Assembly: GCF_002288325.1 (NCBI RefSeq)
Contig: NZ_CP016780.1
Coordinates: 806,001-870,000 of the forward strand
Source of the DNA: Candidatus Planktophila lacus
Lineage (GTDB): Bacteria > Actinomycetota > Actinomycetes > Nanopelagicales > Nanopelagicaceae
Reading direction: 5' to 3'
DNA length: 64,000 bases
This document shows, in pieces, positions 26,743 through 36,428 of this stretch (its first letter is position 1; each line of letters opens with the position of its first letter). The notes under the pieces are model-generated. The model made no database searches and was not told where the DNA came from. It saw only the letters and a list, made by a program, of their open reading frames with translations. A program made the position numbers and the translations under genes.

Positions 26743-26748
26743 AATCTA
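26743..26748 (-). promoter_or_regulatory. -10 element of the amidotransferase gene (leaderless)
   Basis: TAGATT on the minus strand, 6 bp before the ATG at 26736; the same hexamer and spacing as at the FTR1 gene. Confidence 0.5.
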
Positions 26749-26769
26749 CCTTGAATTAAAAGATAAAGA

Positions 26770-27738
26770 TTACTTTTGGATACGGATTGGGTTTTGGCCG
26801 CGCGCGATCAAGCGTTCAAAGTGGACTTCGCGCTTATCGTTGAAGGTGGCAGCTTCTTTTCCAGATTTCTCCATGAAGGCGACGAGTTCATCGCGAGCTA
26901 CTAGGCCATCACCAGACAAATCATTTCGTTCAAAGACGTTCCAGGCGCGAAGCACTGGAGATACAACATCGTCTAGGTGTTGCTGCAGATCATAAATTCC
27001 AGCAAGGGCGATCTGTACCGCCTTGCGACCAAAGCCTGGCATGTTTGCACCAGGCATATCAAAGTTAGTTACAACATCTGCGATGGCGCGCATCGAAGCA
27101 TTGGGTTCCATATCCAGTGCTGCCGAAAGGGTGTTGCGGTAGAACAGCATATGGAGATTCTCATCTAGAGCAACACGTTGCATCATTCCCTCAGCGATTG
27201 GATCATCGGAAATTTTTCCGGTATTACGGTGCGAAATACGCGTTGCTAATTCTTGGAATGAAACGTAGGCAATCGTGTGCAACATATCGTTTTCATACGG
27301 TGTCTGATAACCAAGTGACATATGAGCCATACGTAGATCTTCAAGTTCGTACGGATCTACTCCACGAGTTGCCATTAAATAATCACGAATAACGATCGAG
27401 TGGCGCGCTTCTTCAGCGGTCCATCGTTCAATCCAATTGCCCCAAGCGCCATCGCGACCCATAGAAATTGCGATTTCAGTGTGATAGCTCGGCAAGTTAT
27501 CTTCAGTTAAAAGATTGAGTACGAGTGAATCTTGCGCCACTGGAGTTAGGCGTGAATCTTTTGCTTCCCAAGCATCGCCATTTAGCGGGCCTGCGTAATC
27601 GCGACCTTCAGACCATGGGACATACTCGTGCGGATACCAATTTTTTTGAACAGATAAATGGCGCTCGAGTTCAACGGCAACCACTGGTTCGAGATCGCGA
27701 ATAAGGCGAGATTGGATCTTTTCTGACTCTTCGCTCAT
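26770..27738 (-). CDS. Acyl-[acyl-carrier-protein] desaturase (soluble, di-iron)
   Basis: A 322-residue DesA-type stearoyl-ACP desaturase that inserts a cis double bond into ACP- or CoA-bound fatty acids using O2. Two di-iron E-x-x-H motifs are visible: EEARHSIVIRDYL near residue 110 and DENLHMLFYR near 195; DNLPSYHTEIA and WIERWTAEE are also family segments. A C-terminal stretch with DLSGDGLVARDEL resembles an EF-hand-like loop, unusual but weak. The candidate operator upstream resembles that of fadAB. Confidence 0.88.
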   Translation of the reverse strand: MSEESEKIQSRLIRDLEPVVAVELERHLSVQKNWYPHEYVPWSEGRDYAGPLNGDAWEAKDSRLTPVAQDSLVLNLLTEDNLPSYHTEIAISMGRDGAWGNWIERWTAEEARHSIVIRDYLMATRGVDPYELEDLRMAHMSLGYQTPYENDMLHTIAYVSFQELATRISHRNTGKISDDPIAEGMMQRVALDENLHMLFYRNTLSAALDMEPNASMRAIADVVTNFDMPGANMPGFGRKAVQIALAGIYDLQQHLDDVVSPVLRAWNVFERNDLSGDGLVARDELVAFMEKSGKEAATFNDKREVHFERLIARGQNPIRIQK

Positions 27739-27744
27739 AGGTGA

Positions 27745-27750
27745 ACGCTA
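27745..27750 (-). promoter_or_regulatory. -10 element of the acyl-ACP desaturase gene (leaderless)
   Basis: TAGCGT on the minus strand, 6 bp before the ATG at 27738. The palindrome at 27763-27780 lies at the -35 position. Confidence 0.4.
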
Positions 27751-27762
27751 AAGCAAAACTGC

Positions 27763-27780
27763 GGTTACTGACTAGTTAGA
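27763..27780. promoter_or_regulatory. fadAB-like palindromic site before the desaturase
   Basis: GGTTACTGACTAGTTAGA matches the fadAB site at 8043-8060 in 13 of 18 positions, including the whole TACTGAC block, and keeps the TACTG/TAGT dyad. It is centred about 33 bp upstream of the desaturase ATG. Confidence 0.45.
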
Positions 27781-28459
27781 AATTCTTTTTCGCGCGCTCA
27801 ATGGCCTGTAATTCGCGCCACTTAGCGATCTCAGCGTGATTTCCACTCAATAAGATCTCCGGCACCGCTATGCCACGCCATTCTTGAGGTTTCGTGAAAT
27901 TTGGATACTCCAAATAACCTTCAGAATTATGTGACTCTTCAGCCAGCGATTCAGGATTTCCAAGTACGCCCGGAATCAAACGGGTAATCGCTTCAATCAT
28001 TACAAGAGATGCAACTTCTCCCCCGCCAAGAACATAGTCACCGATTGAGACTTCATGAACTCGAACATTTTTTGCTGCATATTCAGATGACTCGTAATGT
28101 TGACGTACTCGATCATCAATTCCCTCGTAACGCCCACAAGCGAAGATCAGATGTTTTGAATTAGCAAAGCTCTGCGCCATTTCCTGGTTAAAGCGCTTGC
28201 CCGCTGGGGTCAAGATAATCAAATCTGTATCAGCAACCATCAAGGGATCTAATACTCGCCCCCAAATTTCAGGAAGCATCACCATTCCGGCGCCGCCACC
28301 GTATGGGGTGTCATCAACTGTGTTGTGATTATCTTGCGTTGCCGCGCGAAGATCATGAACTTGTATATCTACCAAGCCCTTGCTCTGTGCTTTCCCAAGC
28401 AGCGAAAGTTGAGCCGGCGCAAAGTATTCAGCAAAGATTGTTACCGCATCAATCTTCAT
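27776..28459 (-). CDS. trmD: tRNA (guanine37-N1)-methyltransferase
   Basis: A 227-residue SPOUT methyltransferase that methylates G37 to prevent frameshifting. The knot signature [23 protein letters not shown] is intact, along with [13 protein letters not shown] and [18 protein letters not shown]. The ATG overlaps the rimM stop by 4 bp. Runs in the order rpsP, khpA, rimM, trmD, the standard bacterial ribosome-maturation operon. Confidence 0.95.
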   Translation of the reverse strand: MKIDAVTIFAEYFAPAQLSLLGKAQSKGLVDIQVHDLRAATQDNHNTVDDTPYGGGAGMVMLPEIWGRVLDPLMVADTDLIILTPAGKRFNQEMAQSFANSKHLIFACGRYEGIDDRVRQHYESSEYAAKNVRVHEVSIGDYVLGGGEVASLVMIEAITRLIPGVLGNPESLAEESHNSEGYLEYPNFTKPQEWRGIAVPEILLSGNHAEIAKWRELQAIERAKKNF

Positions 28460-28965
28460 TTACTGACTCCTGCTTCGTAATCCTCGGGAGGAATAACGGT
28501 CATTCGCTTTGCTTTCACATCAACTACTGGAACTAGTTGATGTACGAAAGGAATTAGCACTTCTCCGGCTTCAGTCTTAATGCTCAGCACATCTTGCCCA
28601 GGCAGGTTTAAGACTTCAGTTACTTCCCCAAATAAATCGCCATCAACTAGGTATGCCTGACAGCCGATTAGCTGCAGCACGTGATAATCATCTTCATCAA
28701 GACCTGGCGCATCGATATCTACGTCGGCATAGAGAAGTTGATCCCGATATTTCTCGATGGCATTGCGATCTTCCACTCCATCGAAGCCAAGCAACAGGAT
28801 TCCGTTGTGTACACGTGCAGAAGCCACGGTTAAATTTCCGTGGCTTTCTGTCTCAAGTATTGCCCCGATGGCAAAACGTTCTGCTGCATCATCGGTACGT
28901 ACTTCAATTGTGGCCTCGCCCAAGATTCCGTGGGCGCGACCGATGCGACCTATATTCAGGCGCAT
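28456..28965 (-). CDS. rimM: Ribosome maturation factor RimM
   Basis: A 169-residue 30S assembly factor that binds S19 and helps maturation of the 16S 3' domain. The N-terminal RimM barrel begins [22 protein letters not shown]; a PRC-barrel follows, [36 protein letters not shown], ending with [21 protein letters not shown]. It overlaps trmD by 4 bp and follows khpA with an 18-bp gap. Confidence 0.94.
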   Translation of the reverse strand: MRLNIGRIGRAHGILGEATIEVRTDDAAERFAIGAILETESHGNLTVASARVHNGILLLGFDGVEDRNAIEKYRDQLLYADVDIDAPGLDEDDYHVLQLIGCQAYLVDGDLFGEVTEVLNLPGQDVLSIKTEAGEVLIPFVHQLVPVVDVKAKRMTVIPPEDYEAGVSK

Positions 28966-28983
28966 CAGATAAAAGCTTTCGCT

Positions 28984-29223
28984 TTAACGAGCCTCATCGG
29001 TATCGATTAGGTCAACGCGTACAGTGCGACCAGCAATAGCGCTTACAACTGTACGAAGCGCTTTTGCAGTGCGACCATTACGACCAATTACCTTGCCGAT
29101 ATCTTCAGGATTAACACGAACTTCTAGAGTCGTGCCGCGACGATGAGTCTTTTCCTTCACGATGACATCTTCAGGATTATCAACGATTCCTTTAACGAGG
29201 TGCTCGAGAGCTTCGTCCATCAT
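28984..29223 (-). CDS. khpA: KH-domain RNA-binding protein KhpA
   Basis: A 79-residue single KH domain protein. The GxxG loop is in EDIGKVIGRNGRTAKALR, followed by TVVSAIAGRTVRVDLID. KhpA usually works with KhpB (Jag) as a global RNA chaperone and affects cell-wall growth; KhpB is not in the window. Two base pairs separate it from rpsP, so it belongs to the rpsP operon. Confidence 0.93.
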   Translation of the reverse strand: MMDEALEHLVKGIVDNPEDVIVKEKTHRRGTTLEVRVNPEDIGKVIGRNGRTAKALRTVVSAIAGRTVRVDLIDTDEAR

Positions 29224-29225
29224 TG

Positions 29226-29801
29226 TTATTCAGCGGCCTCTTCAGTTGCTGGTGCTTCTGCCACTACATCTGTAGTCGCAGCCTCAGCTGGAACCTCTGC
29301 CACCACATCGGTCGCAGTTTGTTCGGACACTACTGCTACCTCTTCGGTCGCAGTTGGTTCGGACACAACTTCTTCGATTACAGGAGCAGGGTTAGCCTTT
29401 GCAGCTAACTTCTCTTGCGCCTTCTTCTTCATTGTTGTTGCGCCTTCTTTAGGCTCATCCATTGCTTGCTTAACAGCTGCTTCGTAAGCGATGCTCTTAG
29501 CTGGCTTTGGTGTTGCAAACTTAAGCGTTCCTTCGGTGCCAGGTAGGCCCTTGAACTTCTGCCAATCGCCGGTGACCTTAAAGATCGCCTCTACAGCGGC
29601 AGTTGGTTGTGCGCCGACTCCGAGCCAGTACTGCGCGCGCTCTGAGTTAACTTCCATGATTGATGGCTCTTGTCCTGGAACGTAACGACCAATTTCTTCA
29701 ATTGAAAGTCCGTTACGTGCTTTACGTGAATCTGTTACGACGATGCGGAAAAATGGTGTGCGGATCTTTCCCATGCGCATTAAGCGAATTTTTGTAGACA
29801 A
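29226..29801 (-). CDS. rpsP: 30S ribosomal protein S16 with long acidic tail
   Basis: A 191-residue S16. The conserved core is residues 1-90 ([51 protein letters not shown]); the remaining hundred residues are a low-complexity Ala/Val/Glu/Thr tail. Most bacterial S16 proteins have 80-160 residues; actinobacterial ones often carry Ala/Glu extensions, but this one is long and internally repeated at the DNA level. TTG start with AGGAG 10 bp upstream. First gene of the rpsP-khpA-rimM-trmD operon. Confidence 0.92.
   Translation of the reverse strand: MSTKIRLMRMGKIRTPFFRIVVTDSRKARNGLSIEEIGRYVPGQEPSIMEVNSERAQYWLGVGAQPTAAVEAIFKVTGDWQKFKGLPGTEGTLKFATPKPAKSIAYEAAVKQAMDEPKEGATTMKKKAQEKLAAKANPAPVIEEVVSEPTATEEVAVVSEQTATDVVAEVPAEAATTDVVAEAPATEEAAE
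29308..29366. repeat. 36-bp-period repeat inside the rpsP tail
   Basis: A 23-bp block at 29308-29330 recurs at 29344-29366 with one mismatch, a shift of 36 bp (12 codons). The encoded repeat is of the type VSE-x-TAT-x-x-V-A. Confidence 0.75.
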
Positions 29802-29975
29802 AGAAGTAGTGCTCCTAAAAAGTGTGTCGCCTCAAATAACTATGCAGCGGGGTGCGCATGTATTCGATACAACTGTGGATATGGATGTTGTGGGGGTAGA
29901 GGGCCCCTCAACAGGAGGCTAATCTTGCCATCTACGCGTGTAGAAGCGAAATCCGAGCGTGGTGAGAGCAGGGCT
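29802..29975. other. Gap between ffh and rpsP
   Basis: 174 bp without a gene. Over the ffh stop lies a hairpin, GAGAG (29964-29968) with GGGCT (29971-29975) pairing with AGCCC (29978-29982) and CTCTC (29983-29987), without a T-tract. The palindrome GAGGGGCCCTC lies on the minus strand near 29908-29918. The rpsP promoter must be here. No signal recognition particle RNA consensus is seen. Confidence 0.4.
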
Positions 29976-31415
29976 TTAGCCCCTCTCCTCCAAGGCGCGT
30001 TTGGCGGGATTACCAGATTTGGACTTCTTCTTAGCTGGCTGCTGGCTGACCTTCTGAACAGGTACGGGCGCCCCTAGTGGCATACCCATGCCGGCAGGCA
30101 ATCCTTTACCGCTGCGCATCTGTTTCATCATCTTCTGTGCTGCTGCGAATTTATCAACTAAAGAATTTACATCTTGAACTTTTCGACCGGCGCCCAATGC
30201 AATTCGTGCACGACGTGAGCCATTTAGAACTTTTGGATCACGGCGCTCGATTGGCGTCATTGATTGAACAATTGATTTAGTGCGGACGATTTCAGATTCA
30301 TCAAAATTCTCGATCTGTTTCTTCATCCCTGCAGCGCCCGGCAACATTCCAAGCAATTTCGACATCGAGCCCATCTTCGACATCGCCTCTAACTGCTCAA
30401 GAAAATCTTCAAGCGTGAAGTCATCACCACGCGCAAATTTTTCTTCTAGACGTGCGGAACTTTCACCATCAAAGGCTTTCTTGGCCTGTTCTGCCAAAGT
30501 TGCGACATCGCCAAGACCCAAGATTCGTGAAGCCATGCGATCGGGATAGAAGATATCGAAATCTGAAAGCTTTTCACCGTTCGATGAAAACATGATTGGT
30601 TTACCGGTTAATTGGGTGATTGATAGCGCAGCGCCACCTCGAGCATCACCATCGAGCTTGGTAAGTACCACGCCATCAAAACCAACGCCATCCTGAAACG
30701 CTTGCGCGGTGCGGACAGCATCCTGACCGATCATCGCATCAACAACGAAGAGGATCTCATCTGGCGAAATTGCATCACGGATAGCGATCGCCTCGCGCAT
30801 CAAATCTTCATCTACACCTAGGCGACCTGCGGTATCGACGATAACCATGTTGTACAACTTTGACTTTGCAAAAGCGATTCCTTGCTCTGCAACCTTTACT
30901 GGATTGCCAACACCGTTGCCAGGTTCAGGTGCAAAGACTGGAACGCCAACGCTTTCTCCAACAACCTGTAATTGGTTAACAGCATTAGGGCGTTGTAGAT
31001 CTGATGCGACAAGTAGAGGAGTGTTGCCTTGTTCGGCATAGAACTTGGCGAGTTTTCCAGCCAAAGTCGTTTTACCTGCTCCTTGCAATCCAGCCAACAT
31101 GATTACCGTCGGAGCGGTCTTCGCAAATCGAACTCGGCGCGCGGATCCGCCAAGGATCTCTACTAGTTCGGCGTTAACGATCTCAAAGATTGCTTGTGCT
31201 TGATTTGTGCCTGATTGCAGATTTGGGAGCGCTTCCAGCGACTTGCTGCGAATTTTCTCGATAAAGCTATCTACAACAGGTAGAGCAACATCTGACTCGA
31301 GAAGTGCGGTACGAACTTCAGCGCAAGTGTTTTCGATATCTGAAGGAGAAATTTTTCCTCGGGAACGCAGCGAGGAGAAAGCGTTCGAGAATTTGGTGGA
31401 AAGGTTGTCAAACAT
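29976..31415 (-). CDS. ffh: Signal recognition particle protein Ffh
   Basis: A 479-residue SRP54 GTPase that binds signal sequences at the ribosome and delivers them to FtsY. The N domain is followed by the G domain with GLQGAGKTTLAGKLAKF, DTAGRLGVDE, TKLDGDARGGAAL; the methionine-rich M domain (AMSKMGSMSKLLGMLPG, MTPIERRDP and MKQMRSGKG) binds SRP RNA. The C-terminus is Lys-rich. ftsY lies 4 kb away, with the nitrogen operon between them. Confidence 0.95.
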   Translation of the reverse strand: MFDNLSTKFSNAFSSLRSRGKISPSDIENTCAEVRTALLESDVALPVVDSFIEKIRSKSLEALPNLQSGTNQAQAIFEIVNAELVEILGGSARRVRFAKTAPTVIMLAGLQGAGKTTLAGKLAKFYAEQGNTPLLVASDLQRPNAVNQLQVVGESVGVPVFAPEPGNGVGNPVKVAEQGIAFAKSKLYNMVIVDTAGRLGVDEDLMREAIAIRDAISPDEILFVVDAMIGQDAVRTAQAFQDGVGFDGVVLTKLDGDARGGAALSITQLTGKPIMFSSNGEKLSDFDIFYPDRMASRILGLGDVATLAEQAKKAFDGESSARLEEKFARGDDFTLEDFLEQLEAMSKMGSMSKLLGMLPGAAGMKKQIENFDESEIVRTKSIVQSMTPIERRDPKVLNGSRRARIALGAGRKVQDVNSLVDKFAAAQKMMKQMRSGKGLPAGMGMPLGAPVPVQKVSQQPAKKKSKSGNPAKRALEERG

Positions 31416-31443
31416 AAGGTGGCAATAGTACTTGAAAGGTTAA

Positions 31444-33705
31444 TTAAGCAAGAGCGCTAGATAGGCGATTGGCTAGTTCTTGGGCGCGCTCAGGAGAGAG
31501 CGCTCCCCCACCAATTTCAGTTACATAAAGGGTATCTATCGCTTCCGCCCCCAAAGTTGTAACGATTGCGGAGCGAATATCAACTTGTGATTTGGTGATT
31601 ACATCGCCGATTCCGAATAAAAGTGCGGGACGATCATGGCTGCGAACCTCAATAATCGTTGCATCAGTTGCCGAATCCATAAAGGTCTCAACGATCGGAA
31701 GCGGAACTGGAATTGATGGAATATTTGAGTAATCTGCAACGCGGCGTTTAATTCTCTCTGTTAAATCAGAGGCATCCGCTAAAGCTTCGGCAATTGCGGC
31801 TTTTATCGCACCCTCATCGACCGATGGGGCGAATTGGTTAGGCGTAACTATCCACTTCATAATTGCGCTCTTACCGATCGTTTGCGTACGCGCTGAACGT
31901 ACATCGAATCTAGCCAAGTTTAAAACACCTGCAACGATAGAGAGAAGTCCCGTTTTATCTGGAGCGATAATTTCGATTGCAAAATCAGGATCGCGAGCTT
32001 CGATTTTAACTTGAAGTTCGCCGCTATCTGCTAAAACTCTCTGCTCGCTTGTGAATTCTGGTTGTCTCGCTATCGTGTTATCTGTTAAGGCCGAAGTCAC
32101 CCGACTTACAAGTTCGCTTAACAAACTCTCTTTCCAATCACTCCATGCCGCCCGCCCTGTTGCCTGTCCATCGGCGATACTAAGAGCATGCAAGAGTTCC
32201 AGAGTCTGCAAATCCGGAATCACAGAAGTCACGCTGGCGATAGTCGCGGGGTCATCTAAATCTCGTCGCGTAGCGGTGGCGCTCAATAGCAGGTGATGTT
32301 TTACCAATAGTTTCAAAGTTGCAATATCGTTTTCATCGAATCCAATACGGCGCGCAAGCGGTTCAATTAACTTTTCCCCGCGATCGCTGTGATCTTCTTG
32401 CGTTCCTTTACCAATATCGTGGAAGAGTGCAGCAAAGAGAAGTAAATCTGGGCGGTGCACATTTCTAGTAAGCGCAGCTGCAAATACCGCGGTCTCAACC
32501 ATGTGTCTATCAACAGTATGGCGATGCAGTGCGTTGCGCTGCGGCAAGGAACGTACTGCGCGCCATTCAGGCAACCAATCGAAGAGAATCTCCTCTTGAT
32601 CAAGTCCCTCCCAGATGCGCACCATAGGCGCACCTGCACCGATTAGCGTAATTAAATTCTCACGTGCTGATCTGGGCCAAGGGTTAGGTAACTTAGAAAT
32701 ACCCGATTTCGATGCTTGTGCCAGAGCTTGCAAAGACGTTGGTGAAACCGGAAGCCCTGCTTGCGCTGCGATTGCGGCTGCACGTAAACCAATTACCGGA
32801 TCTTTATGAAAATCAAATCCCTCGTCAATAAAGACTTCTTGATGGGCAATTGATATCCCTTGCGCAATATGTGTGGTGCGCGTTTTCTTTAAGAAGCGTC
32901 CAAGTCCATCTTTACCGCGATGATCGAAGCGATGCCAAGTTGATTCGAGAAGATAGTCAACCGATCTAGCGGCCTGTGCGATATCGCTCATTAGCGCATC
33001 CGCATCGGCGTATTTCAATAGTTCGGCAACTTTATCTTGCTCTTGAAAAAGTAACCGATCCTTATCTCTGCTGGTAACGGTATGTAAAGCTTCACGTGCA
33101 TTGTTTAAAACGGATTCTGCAGTGCTGATGTGCTCAAGAGAGATAGATACCGCACCGGAACGAGCGATTGCTCGCAGTGCGTTGATATCTCTTAAACCCC
33201 CGCGCGCCTCTTTTAAATCAGGTTCAAGGAGATAAGCGAGATCACCGGCGCGAAGATGGCGATCGGCAAGTGAGCGGCGTAGTTCGGGCAGCCTTTCACG
33301 CGAATTACCGCGCCAATCATCTATTGCATCGTGTTGCACCGCCGCCACTAAATCTGGATCACCACAAATTAATCGAATATCAAGTAGCCCTAGAGCAACT
33401 TTTAAATCACTGGAGGCGCTCTCTCGGGTTTCGGATCTGGTTCTAACAGAATGATCGACTTTAAAAGATTTATCCCAGAGCGGGTAGAGAATTTTATTTA
33501 CTATCTCTGCGAGAGATTTCACTTCAATTCTCCCGTTATGTAGAAAGAGAATATCTAGATCTGATCCTGGAGATAGCTCACCGCGGCCGTAACCACCGAC
33601 CGCGGCGAGTGCTACCCCACTAACTGCATCTGGTACTTGGCTAAATAGCGAGGTCAGGAAGCGATCGCTCTCGTTCGATCGCTCCCGTCGCTCACGTGTA
33701 CCCAT
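31444..33705 (-). CDS. glnD: PII uridylyl/adenylyltransferase GlnD
   Basis: A 753-residue bifunctional sensor that modifies PII according to glutamine. Domains in order: nucleotidyltransferase (VGGYGRGELSPGSDLDILFL, near residue 40, with the G-G and D-x-D pair), a GlnE-like helical region, an HD hydrolase domain (LLFAALFHDIGKG near 420), and two C-terminal ACT domains (IIAPDKTGLLSIVAGVL and VRSHDRPALLFGIGDVI). In actinobacteria the homologue adenylylates rather than uridylylates PII. Third gene of amtB-glnB-glnD, with an additional -10 hexamer in the 29-bp gap before it. Confidence 0.93.
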   Translation of the reverse strand: MGTRERRERSNESDRFLTSLFSQVPDAVSGVALAAVGGYGRGELSPGSDLDILFLHNGRIEVKSLAEIVNKILYPLWDKSFKVDHSVRTRSETRESASSDLKVALGLLDIRLICGDPDLVAAVQHDAIDDWRGNSRERLPELRRSLADRHLRAGDLAYLLEPDLKEARGGLRDINALRAIARSGAVSISLEHISTAESVLNNAREALHTVTSRDKDRLLFQEQDKVAELLKYADADALMSDIAQAARSVDYLLESTWHRFDHRGKDGLGRFLKKTRTTHIAQGISIAHQEVFIDEGFDFHKDPVIGLRAAAIAAQAGLPVSPTSLQALAQASKSGISKLPNPWPRSARENLITLIGAGAPMVRIWEGLDQEEILFDWLPEWRAVRSLPQRNALHRHTVDRHMVETAVFAAALTRNVHRPDLLLFAALFHDIGKGTQEDHSDRGEKLIEPLARRIGFDENDIATLKLLVKHHLLLSATATRRDLDDPATIASVTSVIPDLQTLELLHALSIADGQATGRAAWSDWKESLLSELVSRVTSALTDNTIARQPEFTSEQRVLADSGELQVKIEARDPDFAIEIIAPDKTGLLSIVAGVLNLARFDVRSARTQTIGKSAIMKWIVTPNQFAPSVDEGAIKAAIAEALADASDLTERIKRRVADYSNIPSIPVPLPIVETFMDSATDATIIEVRSHDRPALLFGIGDVITKSQVDIRSAIVTTLGAEAIDTLYVTEIGGGALSPERAQELANRLSSALA

Positions 33706-33711
33706 GCACCT

Positions 33712-33717
33712 ATCTTA
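33712..33717 (-). promoter_or_regulatory. -10 element of glnD (leaderless, internal promoter)
   Basis: TAAGAT on the minus strand, 6 bp before the ATG at 33705, in the gap after glnB. Confidence 0.4.
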
Positions 33718-33734
33718 CTTACCTGCTTTATACC

Positions 33735-35374
<1,640 letters not shown>

Positions 35375-35508
35375 TATTCGTTTCCTATTCCTAGAGTTTT
35401 AACAAAAATGAACAAACCCTCGCCGTTGAGATGGGGGTAAAGATGCTCTCGGCGAGTTACGTAGGCTCGTTTTCTAGGTTAAGACGGGGTCACAAAATCG
35501 GGAAATTT

Positions 35509-35524
35509 GTTACATCTGTGTTAC
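35509..35524 (-). promoter_or_regulatory. GlnR-like box upstream of amtB
   Basis: On the minus strand GTAAC-N6-GTAAC, comparable to the actinobacterial GlnR consensus GTnAC-N6-GnAAC. It is 135-150 bp upstream of the amtB ATG, and a third GTAAC lies at 35456-35460. The match is short. Confidence 0.4.
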
Positions 35525-35545
35525 GCCAAGTGCGGGATAGGAAGG

Positions 35546-36385
35546 CTATTCGCCGATTAAGCCTGAGATGTAGCGCTCTGAGTCGAAGGCAGCGAAATCT
35601 GACTCGCCTTCACCTGTGCCTACGAATTTGATCGGGATATCGAGAGCGTTTTCAATTGCTAGGGCTACTCCCCCTCGGGCGCTGCCATCTAACTTTGTGA
35701 CAATCAAGCCAGTTACATCAACGGCTTCGGTAAAAATCTTCGCTTGGGTAATTCCATTTTGGCCTGTCGTTGCATCAATTACTAATAGAACTTCAGAAAC
35801 CGGTAAGGATTTTTCGATTACGCGTTTTACCTTACCTAACTCGGCCATCAAATCGTTCTTATTGTGAAGTCGCCCAGCGGTATCAATTAGCAAGTAGCTA
35901 ACTTGTTGTTCGTTTGCACGAACTGCGGCATCAAAAACGACCGATGCGGGCTCGGCTCCATCTTTGCCAGCGATAACTTCAACGCCGATACGCGCTCCCC
36001 ATGTCTGCAACTGTTCTACTGCAGCAGCGCGAAAGGTGTCGGCTGCAGCAAGAATTACTGAGGAGCCAGAGCCTTGTAGCGAAGCGGCCAACTTCGCAAC
36101 TGAAGTTGTTTTGCCGGTGCCATTTACTCCAACAACGATTAGCGCTGAGGTGGAGGCTGCCTTACTTAAGGTGCGGGATTTACTTGAGAGCTTCGAATTT
36201 AATATCTGAGTCAGAGAAGCGAGTGCATCATCGCCCTTGATTGATTTAGCATCTTTGATAATTGAGGATGTAAGTGATGGGCCAAGATCTGCAGCAAGAA
36301 GTTCTGCTTCAAGTTCTTGCCAATCAAGTGGATCAGCTGTCGAAACGCCTTTTATCTTTGAGATGAATTTACTGAAAATACCCAT
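35546..36385 (-). CDS. ftsY: Signal recognition particle receptor FtsY
   Basis: A 279-residue SRP receptor GTPase with the NG core only: N domain 1-85, then GVNGTGKTTSVAKLAASL (P-loop), DTFRAAAVEQLQTWG, DTAGRLHNK, TKLDGSARGGVALA and KFVGTGEGESDFAAF. The acidic A domain of longer homologues is missing; a short amphipathic N-terminus (MGIFSKFISKIKG) probably binds the membrane. The start region is triplicated in the DNA, giving two MGI-stop decoys before the real ATG. Confidence 0.94.
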   Translation of the reverse strand: MGIFSKFISKIKGVSTADPLDWQELEAELLAADLGPSLTSSIIKDAKSIKGDDALASLTQILNSKLSSKSRTLSKAASTSALIVVGVNGTGKTTSVAKLAASLQGSGSSVILAAADTFRAAAVEQLQTWGARIGVEVIAGKDGAEPASVVFDAAVRANEQQVSYLLIDTAGRLHNKNDLMAELGKVKRVIEKSLPVSEVLLVIDATTGQNGITQAKIFTEAVDVTGLIVTKLDGSARGGVALAIENALDIPIKFVGTGEGESDFAAFDSERYISGLIGE

Positions 36386-36420
36386 TGCCTAAATACCCAT
36401 TGCCTAAATACCCATTGCCT
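36376..36420. repeat. 15-bp triplicate over the ftsY start
   Basis: Three perfect copies (36376-36390, 36391-36405, 36406-36420). Each contains the ATG-GGT-ATT start of ftsY on the minus strand, at 36385, 36400 and 36415. The two upstream ATGs hit TAG after three codons. Confidence 0.95.
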
Positions 36421-36428
36421 AAAGAACC

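Noticed and set aside
29143-29487. Open frame on the + strand, Ser/Ala/Thr-rich
   Set aside because: It is the mirror of the repetitive rpsP tail and khpA on the opposite strand; no Shine-Dalgarno or family resemblance.
29802-29975. Possible signal recognition particle RNA gene next to ffh
   Set aside because: The conserved GGTCAGG/GGAAGGAAGCAGC-like loop sequence is absent on both strands.
29920-29975. AGGAGG followed by TTG on the + strand (possible small gene)
   Set aside because: The frame runs antisense into the end of ffh without protein-like features; the AGGAGG is likely coincidental.
35419-35456. Hairpin CTCGCCG...CGGCGAG in the amtB leader as a riboswitch
   Set aside because: Only a 7-bp stem with a 24-nt loop; no conserved riboswitch core could be recognised.
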